From DATJSJ01 sp035504175 (GTDB lineage Bacteria > Pseudomonadota > Alphaproteobacteria > Acetobacterales > Acetobacteraceae): DNA of 16,121 nt. The notes under the pieces are model-generated. The model was not told the origin of the DNA. It did not search any database and saw only the letters and a list, made by a program, of their open reading frames with translations. The stretch spans positions 1 to 16,121 of the forward strand of contig DATJSJ010000138.1 of the NCBI GenBank assembly GCA_035504175.1, read 5' to 3'. Both the position numbers and the translations under genes were made by a program. Positions 13,481 to 16,121 of the stretch are shown here, in pieces (the stretch's first letter is position 1; every line of letters begins with the position of its first letter).

Positions 13481-14260
13481 CTACGACATGATCAGCCCGC
13501 CATCGACGTTGATCGTCTGGCCGGTGATGTAGGCGGCGTCCGGCCCGGCCAGGAACGCGACCAGCCCGGCGACATCCTCGCCGGTGCCGGCCCGCTTCAT
13601 CGGGATGTTTCGCACCCATTCCGCCATCAGCTCGCCCGGTGCATAGTCGCCGAGCAGCGCGCCCCAGGCGCGGTCGTTGTACGCCCACATCTCGGTATCG
13701 ATGATCCCCGGGCAGAAGGCGTTGACCGTGATGCCCTCGGTCGCGACTTCCTTCGCCAGGCTCTGCGTGATTCCGACGACGCCGAACTTGCTCGCCGCGT
13801 AATGCGGCGTGAAGACGAAGCCCTGCCGCGCCTGGCCGGAGGCGGTGTTGATCAGCCGACCGCCCTGCTTGTGCTTGCGGATGCGGCGGATCGCCTCCTG
13901 GCAGCACAGGAACACGCCTTTCGTGTTCACCGCCATGACGCGGTCCCACTCCGCCTCGGTCATGTCCTCGATCCGGGCGATGGTGATCACGCCGGCATTC
14001 TGGACCGAAATGTCGACCCGGCCGAACGCGGACTCCGCAGCGTCGTACAGCCGCGCCACGGCGTCGCGCTCGGTGACATCGGCTTCCACCGCGATCGCCC
14101 GACCGCCCGCCGTGATGATCGCCTCGGCGACGTCGCTGACGCGCGCCTCGTTGGCGCTGGCGACGATGGCGGCGCCGTCGCGCGCCAGGCGGCGGGCGAT
14201 CGCGGCACCGATGCCGCGGCTCGCGCCGGTGATCACCGCGACCTTGCCCTCAAGCTGCAT
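13481..14260 (-). CDS. SDR-family dehydrogenase, polyol/sugar-type
   Basis: A 259-residue classical short-chain dehydrogenase. Motifs: TGASRGIG at 11-18 (dinucleotide binding), QNAG at 87-90 (usually NNAG), Asn112, Ser141, Tyr154 and Lys158 (YAASK) as the catalytic tetrad, CPGIIDTEMW at 183-192 and NVDGG near the C-terminus. The PGIIDTEMW and 'INVDGG' context recalls sorbitol, galactitol and acetoin dehydrogenases that oxidise secondary alcohols with NAD(P). No Asp is seen at the end of the second strand (ASAN at 34-37), so cofactor choice is unclear. The ATG at 14260 is preferred over one at 14290 because AGGAGG lies six bases upstream. It overlaps the end of the SorC-type gene by 11 bp, so it is translationally coupled. 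Confidence 0.9.
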   Translation of the reverse strand: MQLEGKVAVITGASRGIGAAIARRLARDGAAIVASANEARVSDVAEAIITAGGRAIAVEADVTERDAVARLYDAAESAFGRVDISVQNAGVITIARIEDMTEAEWDRVMAVNTKGVFLCCQEAIRRIRKHKQGGRLINTASGQARQGFVFTPHYAASKFGVVGITQSLAKEVATEGITVNAFCPGIIDTEMWAYNDRAWGALLGDYAPGELMAEWVRNIPMKRAGTGEDVAGLVAFLAGPDAAYITGQTINVDGGLIMS

Positions 14261-15248
14261 GCATGTCCTCCTGCCTGTCTCCGGCCGCATCCGGCTCGTC
14301 CTGGGCCAGCGCTGCCGCGGTGAAACTGTCGGTGATCAGCACGCTGACCACGCCGGCGCGCAACACGCCCCGTAGCGCCGGAATTTTGCGCCGGCCGCCG
14401 GCGACGCCGACCACGCGCCGCACCCGGCGTAGCGCCTCGATCGGAATGCCGATGACGCGCGCATCGACCGAGGAGGCGACGGCCTGCCCGGCACTGTCGA
14501 AGAAGCGCAGGCACACGTCACCGACCGCGCCGAGTCGTGCCAGCTCCGCGAGTTCCGAGGCGGTGAACACGTTGCCGCTATCGGCCAGCAGCTTGCTCGG
14601 CTCGACCGCGCCGATCCCGACCAGCGCCATCGTGATACGATCGAACTCGGCCACCGTCTGCTGCACAAACCCGTCCGCCAGCAGCGCCTGTCGCGCTTCC
14701 ACCGAGCCGGCGACACCCTGTGTCGCGAGCAGCATCGGCCGCGCATGCGTCAGGCGGGCAAGGCGTGTCGTCAGCGCGTTCGCATGCGCCTGCACCGCGG
14801 GATTGCCCATGCCGCCCAGGATCTGCACCACACTCTCCGCCGCGATGCGGCTCAGCGGGTGGATGTTGTCCACCATGCGCAGGAGCGACTCGCTCCAGGA
14901 TGAGATTCCGATCACCTCGCCGGCCTGCAGCGTCGTCTCGACGTAGTGCGCCGCCGCCTCGCCGATCCGGGCGAGGATCTGCTCCTCGCGATCTTCCGCG
15001 CAGTCCGCGACCACCGCTTCCGCCAGGCCGTACAGCCGGCAGAGCCGTTCCTCCAGTTCGGGGAAGGTGCCGCGCGGCGCCTCCACGCTGATGCGCACGA
15101 CGCCTTCCTCGCGCGCCCGGGTCAGCAGGCGGGAGATGCCGGCCTGCGAGATCGAGAGCCGTTCGGCGATCTGCGCCTGCTTCAGCCCGTCCAGGTAGTA
15201 CATGCGGGCAACCCGCGTCACCAGGCGCAGCTCGTCGACGCGGGCCAT
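14250..15248 (-). CDS. SorC-family sugar-responsive transcriptional regulator
   Basis: A 332-residue protein of usual SorC length. Residues 5-55 are the DNA-binding domain (VARMYYLDGLKQAQIAERLS at 13-32, then SQAGISRLLTRAREEGVV). The remaining 60-320 form the effector domain, with VIGISSWSESLLRMV in the phosphosugar-binding part and VIGIPIEALRRVRRVVGVAG and VSVLITDSFTAAAL near the end. SorC proteins, such as those for sorbitol, erythritol and deoxyribonucleoside use, bind sugar phosphates and control neighbouring catabolic genes. Here the gene starts three bases after the stop of one SDR gene and overlaps the next, so it probably regulates its own operon. The effector is unknown. Confidence 0.93.
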   Translation of the reverse strand: MARVDELRLVTRVARMYYLDGLKQAQIAERLSISQAGISRLLTRAREEGVVRISVEAPRGTFPELEERLCRLYGLAEAVVADCAEDREEQILARIGEAAAHYVETTLQAGEVIGISSWSESLLRMVDNIHPLSRIAAESVVQILGGMGNPAVQAHANALTTRLARLTHARPMLLATQGVAGSVEARQALLADGFVQQTVAEFDRITMALVGIGAVEPSKLLADSGNVFTASELAELARLGAVGDVCLRFFDSAGQAVASSVDARVIGIPIEALRRVRRVVGVAGGRRKIPALRGVLRAGVVSVLITDSFTAAALAQDEPDAAGDRQEDMHAA

Positions 15249-15251
15249 CGC

Positions 15252-16007
15252 CTACCAGCAGACGAAGCCGCCATCGACCAGCAGGTCGATGCCGGTGACG
15301 AACGAGGCCGCATCCGACAGCAGGAAGATCGCCGGCCCGACCATCTCGTCCACCGTCGCCATGCGGCCGAGCGGCGTGTCGCGCTCGAACTGTCGCCGGG
15401 CGTCCGCGACCTCCGGCCGTGCATTCATCGGCGTCAGCGTGTAGCCGGGGCTGATCGCGTTCACCCGGATGCCGCGGTCGCACCATTCCATCGCCAGGCT
15501 CTTGCTCAGATGGATAACGCCCGCCTTCGAGGTATTGTAATGCGCCTGCAGCAGGCCGCGATTGACGATGCTGCCGGACATCGACGCGATGTTGACGATC
15601 GCCCCGCGCCGGCGCGACAGCATCGCCCGCGCTTCGGCCTGGCAGGAGAGGAACACGCCGGTCAGGTTGATGTCGAGCATGCGCTGCCATTGCGCCTGCT
15701 CCATCTCCTCCGCCGCCGTCGCGTTGGCGATCCCGGCGCAGTTCACCGCGGCCGCGAGCGGGCCAAGCTTCGCCTCCGCCTCGGCGACCGCGCGCTCGAG
15801 ATCAGGCGCCTGCGTTACGTCGCCTGGTATGGACATCGCGCGGCGCCCGAGCGCCTCGATGCGGGCGACGGTCTCGGCGGGCGCGGTGCGGTCGAGGCAG
15901 GCGATGTCGGCGCCGGCCTCGGCGAGGCCGATCGCGATGCGCTGGCCGATGCCGCTGGCGGCGCCGGTGACCAGGGCGACACGGTTATTCAGGCTGAACA
16001 GGTCCAT
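15252..16007 (-). CDS. SDR-family dehydrogenase, sugar/polyol-type
   Basis: A 251-residue classical short-chain dehydrogenase. TGAASGIG at 14-21 binds the cofactor, and Asp39 at the end of the second strand favours NAD(H). NCAG at 89-92 replaces the usual NNAG; Asn114, Ser144, Tyr157 and Lys161 (YNTSK) complete the active site. NIASMSGSIVNRG at 139-151 and SPGYTLTPMN at 186-195 resemble tetritol/pentitol dehydrogenases and gluconate 5-dehydrogenase-like SDRs. The frame continues upstream into a GC-hairpin region, but MDLFSLNNRVALVTGAA is the normal N-terminus and GGGAG lies seven bases before the ATG at 16007. It is the first visible gene of the SDR-SorC-SDR operon. The exact substrate cannot be assigned. 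Confidence 0.9.
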   Translation of the reverse strand: MDLFSLNNRVALVTGAASGIGQRIAIGLAEAGADIACLDRTAPAETVARIEALGRRAMSIPGDVTQAPDLERAVAEAEAKLGPLAAAVNCAGIANATAAEEMEQAQWQRMLDINLTGVFLSCQAEARAMLSRRRGAIVNIASMSGSIVNRGLLQAHYNTSKAGVIHLSKSLAMEWCDRGIRVNAISPGYTLTPMNARPEVADARRQFERDTPLGRMATVDEMVGPAIFLLSDAASFVTGIDLLVDGGFVCW

Positions 16008-16032
16008 GAAGCACTCCCTAAGAAAGAGAAGG

Positions 16033-16121
16033 CCAGGGCTCTGCCCTGGACCCGGCAGGGGACAGTCGTCCCCTGCACCCCTTTCACTTAAAGTCATGCG
16101 GGTCTGGGGGCGCTTGCCCCC
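16033..16121. repeat. Cluster of three GC-rich hairpins (REP-like), possibly continuing past the edge
   Basis: Hairpin 1: CCAGGGC-TCT-GCCCTGG (16033-16049). Hairpin 2: GCAGGGGAC-AGTC-GTCCCCTGC (16055-16076). Hairpin 3: GGGGGC-GCTT-GCCCCC (16106-16121). All three stems are perfect. The block is non-coding and sits 26 bp upstream of the SDR start. Similar 'ccagggctctgccctgg' blocks are, as I recall, scattered between genes in Acetobacteraceae, where they act as terminators or dispersed palindromes. This was not checked here. Confidence 0.6.

Noticed and set aside
11637..13949. 770-residue minus-strand open frame opposite pssA and the GT-A-like gene
   Set aside because: It crosses two well-supported genes on the other strand and part of an SDR gene, and its composition is that of an antisense shadow.

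Overview
The window is GC-rich throughout (roughly 70% by eye) and densely coded. The protein families point to an alphaproteobacterium, most likely a member of the Acetobacteraceae or a close Rhodospirillales relative. Supporting clues are the short-form Psd next to PssA, the Ala/Arg-rich proteins, glycosyltransferases with N-terminal 'FDPxWYLxxNPDVAAAG' repeats, and GANTC (CcrM-type) sites. I could not run a search, so this placement is an inference. No rRNA, tRNA, CRISPR array, transposase or phage gene is visible.

Layout. (1) 1-5480, minus strand: two large glycosyltransferase genes for surface polysaccharide. One is a 1263-residue fusion of repeats, a WbsX-type domain, a GT4 domain and a GT2 domain. 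The other is a GT2 protein with a TPR-like N-terminus that runs off the left edge. (2) 5600-7143, minus strand: a MarR regulator translationally coupled to an EmrA-type membrane fusion protein. A sigma70-like promoter with a small palindrome lies in front, and no inner-membrane EmrB partner is visible. (3) 7205-8463: an island with more non-coding DNA than the rest. It holds one 180-residue Ala/Ser/Thr/Gly-rich protein with a seven-histidine run. Upstream of it are a near-consensus sigma54 (-24/-12) promoter and, further up, three successive inverted repeats carrying a cluster of GANTC sites. (4) 8464-9132, minus strand: a cytochrome b561-type membrane protein. (5) 9434-13448, plus strand: a LysM/Ig-like envelope protein, psd, pssA (4-bp overlap with psd) and a small GT-A-like glycosyltransferase whose Shine-Dalgarno sits in a hairpin loop. 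(6) 13481-16007, minus strand: a compact operon of SDR dehydrogenase, SorC-family regulator and SDR dehydrogenase, probably for a polyol or sugar. (7) 16033-16121: three GC-rich hairpins in a row, like a dispersed extragenic palindrome.

How the genes work together. Psd and PssA catalyse the last two steps of phosphatidylethanolamine synthesis (CDP-diacylglycerol to phosphatidylserine to phosphatidylethanolamine). The LysM protein upstream is probably an envelope protein of the same transcription unit. The glycosyltransferases probably assemble or decorate exopolysaccharide, O-antigen or a glycan on surface proteins. The MarR/EmrA pair suggests inducible efflux. The SorC regulator sits between the two dehydrogenases it probably controls. 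The part that looks least ordinary is 7476-8457, the histidine-run protein with its apparent sigma54 control region.
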